Positions 1 to 6,666 of a DNA stretch of 29,950 bases are shown in pieces. Source of the DNA: a virus; the IMG/VR virus record IMGVR_UViG_3300034374_001592, positions 1 to 29,950 of that record. The stretch is one strand, 5' to 3'. The position numbers were made by a program, and so were the translations under genes. How positions within the stretch are numbered: position 1 is the first letter of the stretch; each line of letters starts with the position of its first letter. Under the pieces are notes generated by a model. The model did not search any database, had not been told where the DNA came from, and saw nothing but the letters and a program-made list of their open reading frames with translations.

Positions 1-175
1 CACGAAAGTCGCATGCCAGACATTTTACCCTACCTGCGTCATAACTTACGCGACATGAGGCGTGTGTGTCATTGTGAATTTGGCACTTGACTGATTGCCA
101 AGATCCACGGGGCGAGGGCAGTTCCCACCCGTAATGCTCTAACACGGGCCAAATATCAAACTGTGCGTCCGTCAC
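1..175 (-). CDS. DNA primase, N-terminal zinc-finger domain (partial, cut by window edge)
   Basis: The reading frame opens with GTG at 175 and stays open for 58 codons to the left edge. The visible part shows a CHC2-type zinc-binding motif: C31-x2-H34, then C52-x2-C55, in the context VKCQIHNDTHAS and GRVKCLACDF. This is the zinc ribbon that opens DnaG-type and phage primases and contacts template DNA; the catalytic TOPRIM part would lie outside the window. The GTG overlaps the stop of the preceding gene (GTGA), so translation is probably coupled. As the next gene after an ATPase and nucleases in one operon, a primase (or primase-helicase) is expected. An alternative is a short stand-alone zinc-finger protein; only the missing sequence can decide. 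Confidence 0.8.
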   Translation of the reverse strand, partial: MTDAQFDIWPVLEHYGWELPSPRGSWQSVKCQIHNDTHASCRVSYDAGRVKCLACDFR

Positions 176-645
176 GGCGCGTTCAGTCTATCAAGTGGCA
201 GGTATCTTGTGCCCTGAAACTGGCTTTCCTCGGCACGATTCCAGGCTTGGTCATAATCTATGTGGCCTAAAAGTTCAACTTCTCTCAACTCAGGCTCTAC
301 TGCTCGTGCAGCCCAAAGATAAAGGCAACGACCTAAATCTTTTTGCCGGACAGCCACGCTACTCCCTGTCCTAACTCTGCGAACCTCTACGTTGTAGCCA
401 ACGTCAGCACTTGTTTTATACTTTTCGTGAGAATCTTTATGCCAAACCGATCCAGACCAGTATTGATTTATGTACTTAGCCACCGCTAATTCGCAGGCGG
501 CTGCCGCAACTTGCGCTGTCCTGTCGTCTTGCATGCGCGACTTGTCGTAGTACGCAGCATCTTGCTTCTCCCAATTTGCCGTGTATCTCCCTATGCCCAC
601 ACGATTAGCGTGCTCGTACTCCCACGGCTCCAGATAAATAATCAT
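172..645 (-). CDS. Putative PD-(D/E)XK-like nuclease, 157 aa
   Basis: This is a 157-residue soluble protein. A conserved-looking core, ADVGYNVEVRRVRT, gives D81, E87 and R89, and an upstream helix carries E52 (CELAVAKYIN). The E...D...ExR layout resembles the PD-(D/E)XK fold with R in place of K. The rest alternates strand and helix with no membrane segment. It starts by ATGA overlap with the preceding resolvase-like gene and its stop overlaps the primase start. A role in DNA processing during replication or recombination is inferred from the motif and from its neighbours. The family is not recognised by name, and the nuclease call is a hypothesis. Confidence 0.8.
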   Translation of the reverse strand: MIIYLEPWEYEHANRVGIGRYTANWEKQDAAYYDKSRMQDDRTAQVAAAACELAVAKYINQYWSGSVWHKDSHEKYKTSADVGYNVEVRRVRTGSSVAVRQKDLGRCLYLWAARAVEPELREVELLGHIDYDQAWNRAEESQFQGTRYLPLDRLNAP

Positions 646-1001
646 GTCACCTGGCCCAGCCTCAACAAGTCCAGCAAGGTATCCAAGGTCATCGTCACCC
701 TAGCCTCACCGATCCCCTTCTGTCGGGTCTTTGTAGCCACGACAGGGACGGTAGGGACACCATACTTGAGTTCATAGTTACACGATTCTACGTCTGCTTG
801 ACGTAGCCACTCACTCATGTCCTGCTTCTTGACGTTCTTGGCTTCGATCACGATAGTGAAATCTTTGAGGGTCAGGGATACGTCACCGATATCTTTCGAC
901 CCGGCACGAGGTAACCTGCGACCCTTGACCCCCGACTCGTTGAGGTAGTTCTCTAGGTCTGTCTCAAACTTAGTACCTTTGACTTTATTGTAGGTACTCA
1001 T
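642..1001 (-). CDS. Holliday-junction-resolvase-like nuclease, 119 aa
   Basis: A compact PD-(D/E)XK nuclease of the archaeal Hjc/phage resolvase type. Candidate active-site residues in order are E13 (KFETDLE), D37 and D40 (GSKDIGDV), E53 and K55 (VIEAKN), with a trailing Q68 helix. Length and spacing fit a small homodimeric Holliday-junction resolvase that resolves branched recombination or replication intermediates before packaging. The start at 1001 is chosen because its ATG shares the A of the preceding TGA (TGATG); an in-frame upstream extension would run 48 bases into the ATPase gene and has no ribosome site. It is clearly a nuclease-fold protein; whether it cuts junctions or another branched substrate is inferred. 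Confidence 0.88.
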   Translation of the reverse strand: MSTYNKVKGTKFETDLENYLNESGVKGRRLPRAGSKDIGDVSLTLKDFTIVIEAKNVKKQDMSEWLRQADVESCNYELKYGVPTVPVVATKTRQKGIGEARVTMTLDTLLDLLRLGQVT

Positions 1002-1780
1002 CAGTCTATGTCCTTGATCTGCATGGTAGCGGGGTGGTAGTCCATCCACACCGCAGTCTGACCTGACCCGTCAGCAGGACCGTAACGGTTCTTGACTGCT
1101 GCGGCTGCCATCATGTTCGGTTGGTCGGACGACAATGTGACCACGAGGCTAGGAACCTGGGCGATCTTGCCATGCAGTGACGAGCGTGGAGGACACGGGT
1201 AACCTTCGTACCCCTCAGATGTGTGATGAAGAATTAGGAACGCTGCCCCTGTGTCACGACTCCACCACTTCACTTCCCGCATCAAGGATCGGAGTGAAGA
1301 GAACTCATCTCCGCTGTCGTGAGTAACATCCACGGCGTTATCAACTACCACCAAGGATGGGTTCTCGCCCATCAACTCACGGTACACATTAATTTCGTCC
1401 TCAAGGTCAGCCAAGGTAGGCGATGCGTCAAACATCCAACGGATGTGACTAGCGTTCTCCTTGAGCATAGCGGTGGCCCAATCGGGATCACTTTCGATTC
1501 GTTCCTCAACCACGCTTTGCTGCATACCTGTACACATGGCAAGGGAGCGAATAGCCATCGTGGATTCGTGACTGTCGGCACTGGCATACAGGGTGGGAAC
1601 TTGCGCTCGCATGGCGATAGCCAAGGCCACCGTAGACTTCCCAGCACCGGGTGGGCCAGCAATCATGCTGACCTCACCACGGCGTATGCTGATATGGCTA
1701 TCCGACCAGGACTTGAACGGAAGGGGGATGACCGTCTTGCCCTGATCTATGTGGCGAATAGCCCTATCAAGCAATCTCAT
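1001..1780 (-). CDS. RecA/DnaB-fold ATPase, probable replicative helicase
   Basis: 259 residues with a complete RecA-like nucleotide-binding core. Walker A is GPPGAGKST at residues 42-50, Walker B is LVVVD around 143-147, a sensor-like LILHHTSEG lies at 182-190, and a basic KNRYGP near 230 sits where DnaB-family proteins carry the intersubunit K/R finger. It lacks the DnaB N-terminal primase-binding domain, so it is a single-domain version (DnaB-C, RadA or UvsX/Dda-like). In an operon with a primase zinc finger, a replicative helicase role is likeliest; a recombinase or recombination mediator is the main alternative. It starts by ATGA overlap with the previous gene. Confidence 0.93.
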   Translation of the reverse strand: MRLLDRAIRHIDQGKTVIPLPFKSWSDSHISIRRGEVSMIAGPPGAGKSTVALAIAMRAQVPTLYASADSHESTMAIRSLAMCTGMQQSVVEERIESDPDWATAMLKENASHIRWMFDASPTLADLEDEINVYRELMGENPSLVVVDNAVDVTHDSGDEFSSLRSLMREVKWWSRDTGAAFLILHHTSEGYEGYPCPPRSSLHGKIAQVPSLVVTLSSDQPNMMAAAAVKNRYGPADGSGQTAVWMDYHPATMQIKDID

Positions 1781-2193
1781 GCTGCGAAGTTATTCCACTC
1801 TGGAGTGCCACGATTGATGAACTCCGGCTTGCACTGACCCGGCGTGTCCTTGGGTGTCGGGCAGAACCAACCCTTCCACGGGCCTTTGGCGCTGCTACCA
1901 GTCTTAGGAACCATCTCACCGTGAGGACACTGCTTAGTGGTGGCTGTTGCAAATGCAGTGGGTGCAGCCGGTTCAGCAGCGACGGGTACTGCGGCAGGGG
2001 CAGCGGTCGGTGCTGGTGTCTGTGCGACATTGCCGACAGCCTTAGCCAAAGTGAGCAGGTCGTAGCAGGACTGCAAGTCGTCCTTGGCTCTCTCCAACTC
2101 GTCAACAAACTGATCGTGCGTATCGGCCTGGATGGTACGCAATGCGTCACCCACCTTGACCGTCAACTTGTGCATGGGTTCACTACTCATCAT
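1777..2193 (-). CDS. Zn-ribbon protein with Ala/Pro linker, 138 aa
   Basis: Two parts are visible. An N-terminal helical region (about 1-55) is followed by an Ala/Pro-rich flexible linker (about 58-82). A C-terminal ribbon carries C89-x-H91, C111 and C121 in the pattern KQCPHGEMV, GWFCP and GQCKPEF, suggesting one bound zinc. Small proteins ending in such CPHG...FC...C ribbons are familiar from actinophage replication cassettes, but I do not know a proven function. DNA binding or partner binding in the nuclease/helicase complex is inferred. It is coupled on both sides: ATGA with the nuclease gene upstream and ATGA with the ATPase gene downstream. Confidence 0.88.
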   Translation of the reverse strand: MMSSEPMHKLTVKVGDALRTIQADTHDQFVDELERAKDDLQSCYDLLTLAKAVGNVAQTPAPTAAPAAVPVAAEPAAPTAFATATTKQCPHGEMVPKTGSSAKGPWKGWFCPTPKDTPGQCKPEFINRGTPEWNNFAA

Positions 2194-2855
2194 TTCTCCA
2201 AATCACTATCAAATTGCGGGATGTATTCAGTTGAACCGTGAGCATAGCAGAACTGCCTGACACCACAGTAGCCACACAGGATTCCAACACTGGGAACAAA
2301 CACGCCCATCTGTATGGCTTTCGATACGTCACGCATCCAACGTTGCACCATCGGGATGGGGTACTTATCTAGGTCGTGCACCGAATCAAGTTTGCCTTCC
2401 CGACCCATCCAGTATGCACCGTATCGTGGCGAGGTAGCAAACTGCTCCTGTAAGGCCATGCGATACATCGCTAACTGTAAGGCTGCGGCGGGAGGCTTAC
2501 CCGTTTTCAGATCCACAACGATTGTCTCGTTGGTTTGCTTGTCCACAAACACGCGGTCAATGTATGCCTTCATCGTTATGTCACCTGGCAGATTTACGGA
2601 CACACCCAACTCAATCGCTGGCACGCCCTCAGGGGTATGCCAAATCTCAAGGTTCGGGTTGTTCATTCGCCAGTTGTAGTAGTTGTGCACCATCCGTGGG
2701 CCTTCGGATAGCCACCAAGACTTGTCCTCACCACCCGGCATCTTCTTGGTCTTGCGACCAGATGCACGCCAGTTGCCGTTGGGTGCTTTGGCTTCCTCTT
2801 CGTCAAGGGTGCGCCTAAAGGCTTCCAGACCTGCGTCGTAGGCTGCCTGACTCAT
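2190..2855 (-). CDS. RecB/Cas4-type nuclease, catalytic and C-terminal Fe-S part (split gene, second half)
   Basis: 221 residues with the PD-(D/E)XK core of RecB/Cas4-family exonucleases: E82 (AIELGV), D100 (AYIDRVF), D115-L-K117 (VVDLKTG), then the QxxxY element Q127-LAMY. The C-terminus has C194-x2-C197-x5-C203 (GILCGYCGVRQFC), matching three of the four cysteines of the Cas4/AddB iron-sulphur staple. The fourth cysteine and the N-terminal GGTxxH motif are missing here but present in the gene just upstream. ATG at 2855 overlaps the upstream stop (ATGA) and has its own strong site, GGAGGAAAGACG-ATG. Likely role: end-resection exonuclease in phage recombination or replication. No CRISPR array is nearby, so a spacer-acquisition role is not supported. 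Confidence 0.9.
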   Translation of the reverse strand: MSQAAYDAGLEAFRRTLDEEEAKAPNGNWRASGRKTKKMPGGEDKSWWLSEGPRMVHNYYNWRMNNPNLEIWHTPEGVPAIELGVSVNLPGDITMKAYIDRVFVDKQTNETIVVDLKTGKPPAAALQLAMYRMALQEQFATSPRYGAYWMGREGKLDSVHDLDKYPIPMVQRWMRDVSKAIQMGVFVPSVGILCGYCGVRQFCYAHGSTEYIPQFDSDLEK

Positions 2856-3037
2856 CGTCTTTCCTCCAGCAGTTGATGATCTATTGCATCAGCCGCTGCA
2901 TGCACAGATGTGCCACCCGCAAAGAACCATGCAGGATCTTCTGGAACCTGGACGATCTTCGTGAGCCTGTACTTCTCGCCACACTGAAGCCACGTTGTCA
3001 TCTGACTGTGGCTTAGGTAGCCCGGTGTATTTTCCAT
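2852..3037 (-). CDS. RecB/Cas4-type nuclease, N-terminal part (split gene, first half), 61 aa
   Basis: A 61-residue protein that looks like the start of a Cas4/RecB nuclease. LSHSQMTTWLQCGEKYRL carries C19, the usual first Fe-S cysteine, and FAGGTSVH carries the GxxxH-type motif I ending at H46. The frame ends at ERR and the next gene starts in the overlapping ATGA, so the enzyme is encoded as two polypeptides that must associate. The ATG at 3037 is preferred over an upstream GTG at 3052 because a near-perfect promoter places transcription start exactly at 3037 and no ribosome site precedes either codon. First gene of the leftward replication operon. Confidence 0.85.
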   Translation of the reverse strand: MENTPGYLSHSQMTTWLQCGEKYRLTKIVQVPEDPAWFFAGGTSVHAAADAIDHQLLEERR

Positions 3038-3043
3038 GCTGGG

Positions 3044-3072
3044 ATTATGCACACGACACGCCCACTTGTCAA
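3044..3072 (-). promoter_or_regulatory. Sigma70-type promoter of the replication operon, leaderless
   Basis: On the minus strand TTGACA (3072-3067) is followed by a 17-base spacer and CATAAT (3049-3044), matching the -35 fully and the -10 at five of six positions. Six bases (CCCAGC) separate the -10 from the ATG at 3037, so the expected +1 is the A of the start codon. The message would lack a 5' leader, a mode common in actinobacteria. Confidence 0.8.
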
Positions 3073-3168
3073 CGACCTGTCAGATGGTAGTGTTGCTCCT
3101 GCGCGAGAGCGTGGGGCAGAAACTCCATTTGACGGGCGACGGCACATGCCGGACCTGAGAGGGTGTTT

Positions 3169-3208
3169 CTCCTACCTGCTACGATCTTGAAATCGTGGGG
3201 GGTAGGGG
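3169..3208. other. Two-tier hairpin with adjacent T-rich tract
   Basis: CTCCTACC (3169-3176) pairs with GGTAGGGG (3201-3208), allowing one G-U. Inside, ACGAT (3181-3185) pairs with ATCGT (3192-3196) around the six-base loop CTTGAA. On the plus strand the stem is followed by CATTTCTCTTTTT, so it could stop rightward transcription. On the minus strand it would form in RNA that reads past the late terminator. Confidence 0.45.
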
Positions 3209-3331
3209 GGCATTTCTCTTTTTCAGGGTTCCGGCAGGGAGCGAGCCTTAGGCGAGCGACCAAAGAAGGATAATGGGTATGGATAGGGGTTGTAGGACAA
3301 ATCCCTAAAACAAATTCTAAGACGACGAAAA

Positions 3332-3361
3332 AGCCCCCCAACCATATATGGTCAGGGGGCT
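3332..3361 (-). terminator. Rho-independent terminator of the late operon
   Basis: AGCCCCC (3332-3338) pairs with GGGGGCT (3355-3361) around an inner perfect palindrome ACCATATATGGT (3341-3352). Read on the minus strand, the stem is followed directly by five T residues (GGGCTTTTTCG). It lies 64 bases beyond the endolysin stop and upstream of the replication promoter, so it separates the two leftward transcription units. Confidence 0.85.
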
Positions 3362-3424
3362 AATTCTAAGCCGTCTACGGCCCTTAAAAGGCTGATTTCG
3401 GGGGGGTAAATTGGGGGGTTTTGA

Positions 3425-3919
3425 CTAGGCCACGGACCCTCTATCCAAGTTCCGTTGCCAGATTTTTGCCTGCTTACGACTGGTAGCCAGAATTGGCAGG
3501 GGCCAAACCTTCCTGTCCGTTTCGGCATGTTTTGTGAAAGATATGTGGATATGGTGGTAATGTCCCCATTGTCCCTTTCGCCACTTCCACCATGTGGAAC
3601 GGTAAGTGCCTGAGGTAAGCCTACCCTCGTACACTACATACTTCACACGGTCGTGACCAGGCAAAGACGAGGCGGCATACAACCTCAGTTGGTTAGCCAA
3701 CTTACGGGCATTACGACCATTACGCCACACGCCCTTCTTGCCCATGTTCTCGTCAATGTCCAGCGCATGAACCCAGCCGTTCTTGTCGGGATTATGGTCC
3801 GACTTACGGGTACTGTGGGCACGGTCACCAACCCAACCGTCCGATTTTCGGTCACGCCTAGGCCATTTCCGGTCAATCTGACTACGGAGTTTTACCCCGC
3901 CAGGAACCAACTTAGCCAT
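3425..3919 (-). CDS. Endolysin, peptidase M15-like (VanY/L-alanyl-D-Glu or D-Ala-D-Ala type)
   Basis: A 164-residue zinc peptidase predicted to cut peptidoglycan cross-links. The M15 zinc-ligand pattern is clear: S40-D-H42 in RKSDHNP, D54-I-D56 in HALDID, and H122/H123/H125 in HYHHIHISF. The basic N- and C-termini could bind the wall; no separate wall-binding domain and no signal peptide are seen, so release would depend on the holin. ATG at 3919 overlaps the holin stop by eight bases; an upstream in-frame start would sit deep in the holin gene. Its end is followed by the operon terminator, placing lysis last in the late transcript. Confidence 0.93.
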   Translation of the reverse strand: MAKLVPGGVKLRSQIDRKWPRRDRKSDGWVGDRAHSTRKSDHNPDKNGWVHALDIDENMGKKGVWRNGRNARKLANQLRLYAASSLPGHDRVKYVVYEGRLTSGTYRSTWWKWRKGQWGHYHHIHISFTKHAETDRKVWPLPILATSRKQAKIWQRNLDRGSVA

Positions 3920-4130
3920 CGTGCCGCCCAAAGCGGTCGTTCTGCCCATTCAGCCAGTCAATCAAGACCACCACAGCAGGCGGGATAGCCACGACTAGGA
4001 CTGGAGGCCAGCCAAAGTCACCAACATTATCAACTACCCAAGTCAAGCCAGTAGCAGCAAAGACCTTGAGTGCAACACCTACGGGATGATCGTTGATGAA
4101 AGACATAAAATCTTTCCACGAGTTATTCAT
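3912..4130 (-). CDS. Holin, two-membrane-segment type, 72 aa
   Basis: A short protein with two hydrophobic stretches: about residues 17-36 (GVALKVFAATGLTWVV) and 44-63 (GWPPVLVVAIPPAVVVLIDW), joined by a short turn, with a polar charged tail. Size, topology and position immediately before the endolysin are those of a phage holin that opens the cytoplasmic membrane and times lysis. ATG at 4130 has GGAG seven bases upstream and overlaps the preceding stop; a longer in-frame start at 4145 lacks such a site. Confidence 0.85.
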   Translation of the reverse strand: MNNSWKDFMSFINDHPVGVALKVFAATGLTWVVDNVGDFGWPPVLVVAIPPAVVVLIDWLNGQNDRFGRHDG

Positions 4131-4392
4131 ACAGATTCTCCACATCTTCCTCTAGCGCCTCTACCTCATCTTCAAGTTCGATGAGTTCTTTCTTAACCTG
4201 CTGCATGTCAGCACACAGCCGGTCAACCTTTATGTGCAAGTCTGGTAGGGATTTACCACCGTTAGCATCTGGGCTAATTTGATAGGTAGCCAACTTGATC
4301 TGAGTGCGAATCCACCAGCCCAGGCCAGTCAGGATGATAGTAAGAATAGATAGCACACCCAGTGTGATGCCGACGAGTTCCCCGAGACTCAT
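4123..4392 (-). CDS. Single-pass membrane protein with coiled coil, lysis-cassette partner
   Basis: 89 residues: a hydrophobic segment at about 6-28 (LVGITLGVLSILTIILTGLG), a basic patch, then an acidic heptad-like helix at about 55-88 (VKKELIELEDEVEALEEDV). Position directly upstream of holin and endolysin suggests a holin partner, antiholin or spanin-like protein, but none of these is proven. It begins two bases after the tail-hub gene stop. The function is unassigned; membrane topology and coiled coil are what the sequence shows. Confidence 0.85.
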   Translation of the reverse strand: MSLGELVGITLGVLSILTIILTGLGWWIRTQIKLATYQISPDANGGKSLPDLHIKVDRLCADMQQVKKELIELEDEVEALEEDVENLYE

Positions 4393-4394
4393 GG

Positions 4395-6338
4395 CTACAC
4401 GATTCTCAGAAGGGCAGTAGCAATACCACCGACACCACTGACACGGTTAGTGGGAGGTGTCATGCGAGTGAACGACACTCTCTCCACATACACAGTCGCT
4501 GCCTCACCCGTCGTAAAGTCACGCCACTGCACCACAACAGAGTCCTCTTCCAACTGCTGCAACTTCTGCAATGTATCCCACGCGAAGCCGGTGCGACCAA
4601 TCTTTAGGCCCTTGCGGTCAGTAACGAAGTCGAACAGCATAATTGGAACAGATAGGAGTCTGGTACGCTCCGGTGCTGGAACTGCACGCAACTGGTAGCC
4701 AATCAACTTGGCTGTCTCTCCTGTAGCAGTATCTTTTTGCAGATTAAAGGCAAGGTAAAGATTGGGTTCTGGTGACGGTGCAGCAACATTCAACTTACCA
4801 GTGATATCGTTATTCTCACCACTACCAATAATTGCTAACGACCAAGTTGACGGTGACCCCTCTTCCGTCGTAGATGCGTAAGCGGTAGAAGTCCCTGCAA
4901 ACCCAGACTTACTGAGAAGTCGGATATCTCTCCAACCCTTTTTCTCCACCGTACCCAAACGAATGCGACCAGTCTCTATCCAGCCACTATCCACGAACGT
5001 GTCTTGCTGCTTAAACACCCCACCGTCCGTGCCCGTGACGCAAAACCAAATCTTGTCGTCGGAAGTGGTGACGCTAACAGCATTCCCAGTGGCAGTAGAA
5101 GAAGATGGGATGGTTAGGTCTGCCGCATGAGCAAAGTTCAGGGGGTTATTGTTAAGGGTCTGACCCAAGTCGATCCTGAATAATCCAGCCCTCTGCGTGC
5201 GGTCACCCGCGTTACCCTTGTCGCGTGTAGTGACGTATACAAATGAACCAAAGGCCACAGCGTCATCAACGGGAGCATCGGTGACCACCAAAGGGCCAAT
5301 AGTCAAAGATCCGTCATCGTTAATGGACGCAACCCGAACACCATTAGTGGTTCCGATAATCAAGAAAGACCCGACATACGAGTACATTGACAAGATATCT
5401 TCACCGCGAGGCATCTCCGCTACGATCACAGGCTGAGACAAGGTTGTCGTAGTAGCCGTAGTGCTGATACCGATGCGGTAAATAGCGGAGTTCTCTAGAC
5501 TGTACCCACTGACGTAAATGCTCGTAGGCCCATCAGCGAAGTCAGTCCACTCCCAGTCACTGTTGGGGTGAGAAAATAATGCAGTCGGAAGCGACGCTGA
5601 AGAAGGTGTCAGGTCAGTAATCTCGTGAATATCCACGCCATCGGCGTACATGACACGAGACTTGATCCACCTAATCAGCGTGTAGGATGGTGTGGACTTG
5701 TTGTTATATATAAGAGTTCCCGTGCCGCTAGGCAGATCACCACGGTAAATGCCAGTATCGTTCGACACAAGGTAGTACTGGCCCGTGTCAGTCATAGAGC
5801 CGATGTTCCCCGTGCCACCCCAGGTAACTGCCGTCGCTGTTCCGGCGTTATCTATGTAAGTAAGGACTGCATCTTCCCGAAAAAGGATACCCGTCTGAAC
5901 ACCAAGAACAGACATATTGGTAGCCGACGATGAATGTACGCTTGCCGTTTCGTGCAGCAGGGTCAACTCACCAGCAGTCCAAGGATTTACCCCGCCGCCC
6001 TCTTTGTAACGAAACTGCGATTCCTCTTCATTGGCCTCAAGCGGTTCGGCAGTGCTTAATCCAGAGCCGTAATGCCATGATGGTTGCGAACGAACCCAGT
6101 AACCAGAGTCAATTGACTGCTCACCGGGATTACGCTCAGTGTCAATTCGCTGCCTGCGGAAGTCTGCGGTTTCCCTAACAAACGGGTTCTGTTGACTCGT
6201 ACCCAACAAGAATGTCAGGTCGCCAATGGCACAATCCCAGTTAGTTGAGTCCGGTGCATTGACCTGACCGACACCAGAAACAGTAGAGCCAAACGATAGA
6301 TCCTCTACTACATCACTGGTTACATCAAAATCAACCAC
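4395..6338 (-). CDS. Probable tail hub/nozzle structural protein, 647 aa
   Basis: A large protein of beta-rich character, with many short repeats of the type GQYYLVSNDTGIYRG, YVGSFLIIGTTNGVRVAS and GSFVYVTTRDKG spaced as in beta-propeller blades. The C-terminal part (about 560-647) ends with ERVSFTRMTPPTNRVSGVGGIATALLRIV. In short-tailed phages a protein of this size and character between fibres and lysis genes is often the tail tubular protein B/nozzle; a baseplate or minor tail protein is the alternative. It starts with GTG at 6338, preceded by GGATAA. A strong hairpin lies 25 bases upstream. No lysozyme or other enzymatic motif is seen. Confidence 0.85.
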   Translation of the reverse strand: MVDFDVTSDVVEDLSFGSTVSGVGQVNAPDSTNWDCAIGDLTFLLGTSQQNPFVRETADFRRQRIDTERNPGEQSIDSGYWVRSQPSWHYGSGLSTAEPLEANEEESQFRYKEGGGVNPWTAGELTLLHETASVHSSSATNMSVLGVQTGILFREDAVLTYIDNAGTATAVTWGGTGNIGSMTDTGQYYLVSNDTGIYRGDLPSGTGTLIYNNKSTPSYTLIRWIKSRVMYADGVDIHEITDLTPSSASLPTALFSHPNSDWEWTDFADGPTSIYVSGYSLENSAIYRIGISTTATTTTLSQPVIVAEMPRGEDILSMYSYVGSFLIIGTTNGVRVASINDDGSLTIGPLVVTDAPVDDAVAFGSFVYVTTRDKGNAGDRTQRAGLFRIDLGQTLNNNPLNFAHAADLTIPSSSTATGNAVSVTTSDDKIWFCVTGTDGGVFKQQDTFVDSGWIETGRIRLGTVEKKGWRDIRLLSKSGFAGTSTAYASTTEEGSPSTWSLAIIGSGENNDITGKLNVAAPSPEPNLYLAFNLQKDTATGETAKLIGYQLRAVPAPERTRLLSVPIMLFDFVTDRKGLKIGRTGFAWDTLQKLQQLEEDSVVVQWRDFTTGEAATVYVERVSFTRMTPPTNRVSGVGGIATALLRIV

Positions 6339-6362
6339 TACTTATCCAATCTGGGTATAGGT

Positions 6363-6393
6363 AACCCCCCGCACCTCACACATGCGGGGGGTT
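6363..6393. terminator. Strong GC hairpin, possible attenuator or terminator
   Basis: AACCCCCCGCA (6363-6373) pairs perfectly with TGCGGGGGGTT (6383-6393) over 11 bp with a nine-base loop. On the minus strand only TT follows the stem, so full termination of the leftward message is doubtful. It may attenuate or protect RNA between the tail-surface genes and the 647-aa gene. Confidence 0.55.
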
Positions 6394-6432
6394 GAGTTAG
6401 TTGGGTTTACGAGTTGGCGTAGCCGTAGACGG

Positions 6433-6657
6433 TCACAGGATCGTGGCTACCTCGTCAGCGGTGAGGCCAAGAGCCTGCAACTTCTCTAACGCTGACGCTC
6501 TCGCAGCCTCCCGCGCCGCCTTCGCCTGCTCTTCAGCCGCACGCTGCGCTTCAGCAGCAGCAATATCGGCCTCGCGTTGTGCTACTTCCTCAGCGGTGGC
6601 GAGGCGTTCCTCTGTCCTACCGTCGGGGTAGGTGGTGGTGATGGTCCACGGTTCCAT
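6433..6657 (-). CDS. Small coiled-coil tail-associated protein, 74 aa
   Basis: The N-terminus TITTTYPDGRTEER looks beta-structured. Residues 20-60 are a long Ala/Glu/Arg helix (READIAAAEAQRAAEEQAKA), and the end reads LQALGLTADEVATIL. Short proteins ending in this LxxLGLTxDE pattern are common beside phage tail-fibre genes, sometimes as chaperones or trimerisation pieces; which applies here is unknown. ATG at 6657 has AAGGAAA seven bases upstream. It follows the three tandem paralogues in the same direction. Confidence 0.82.
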   Translation of the reverse strand: MEPWTITTTYPDGRTEERLATAEEVAQREADIAAAEAQRAAEEQAKAAREAARASALEKLQALGLTADEVATIL

Positions 6658-6666
6658 GATGTTTCC

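Larger units (their letters stand above)
3038..3424. other. Intergenic junction between late block and replication operon
   Basis: This 387-bp stretch carries no convincing gene. It holds the replication-operon promoter (3044-3072), a two-tier hairpin (3169-3208), a minus-strand terminator (3332-3361) and two pairs of long G runs on the plus strand (3197-3210 and 3400-3418). An open frame at 3069-3341 on the minus strand has no ribosome site and would run through the terminator stem's 3' side, so it is not called. Confidence 0.7.

Noticed and set aside
2848-2860. Programmed ribosomal frameshift joining the two nuclease halves
   Set aside because: No slippery heptamer is seen at the junction, and the second gene has its own GGAGG and ATG, so separate initiation is the simpler reading; a sequencing error remains possible.
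2190-3037. Cas4 as part of a CRISPR adaptation system
   Set aside because: No CRISPR array, Cas1 or Cas2 in the window; direct repeats seen are short operators or coding repeats. Phage Cas4/RecB-type nucleases usually serve recombination.
3165-3240. Possible tRNA-Ser (loop CTTGAAA in a hairpin)
   Set aside because: No canonical T-arm (the GGTTCC downstream does not pair) and no matching acceptor stem; the hairpin is better explained as a simple two-tier stem.
3069-3341. 90-codon minus-strand frame between the late terminator and the replication promoter
   Set aside because: It starts inside the terminator region, lacks a ribosome site and covers structured DNA; no protein-like features.
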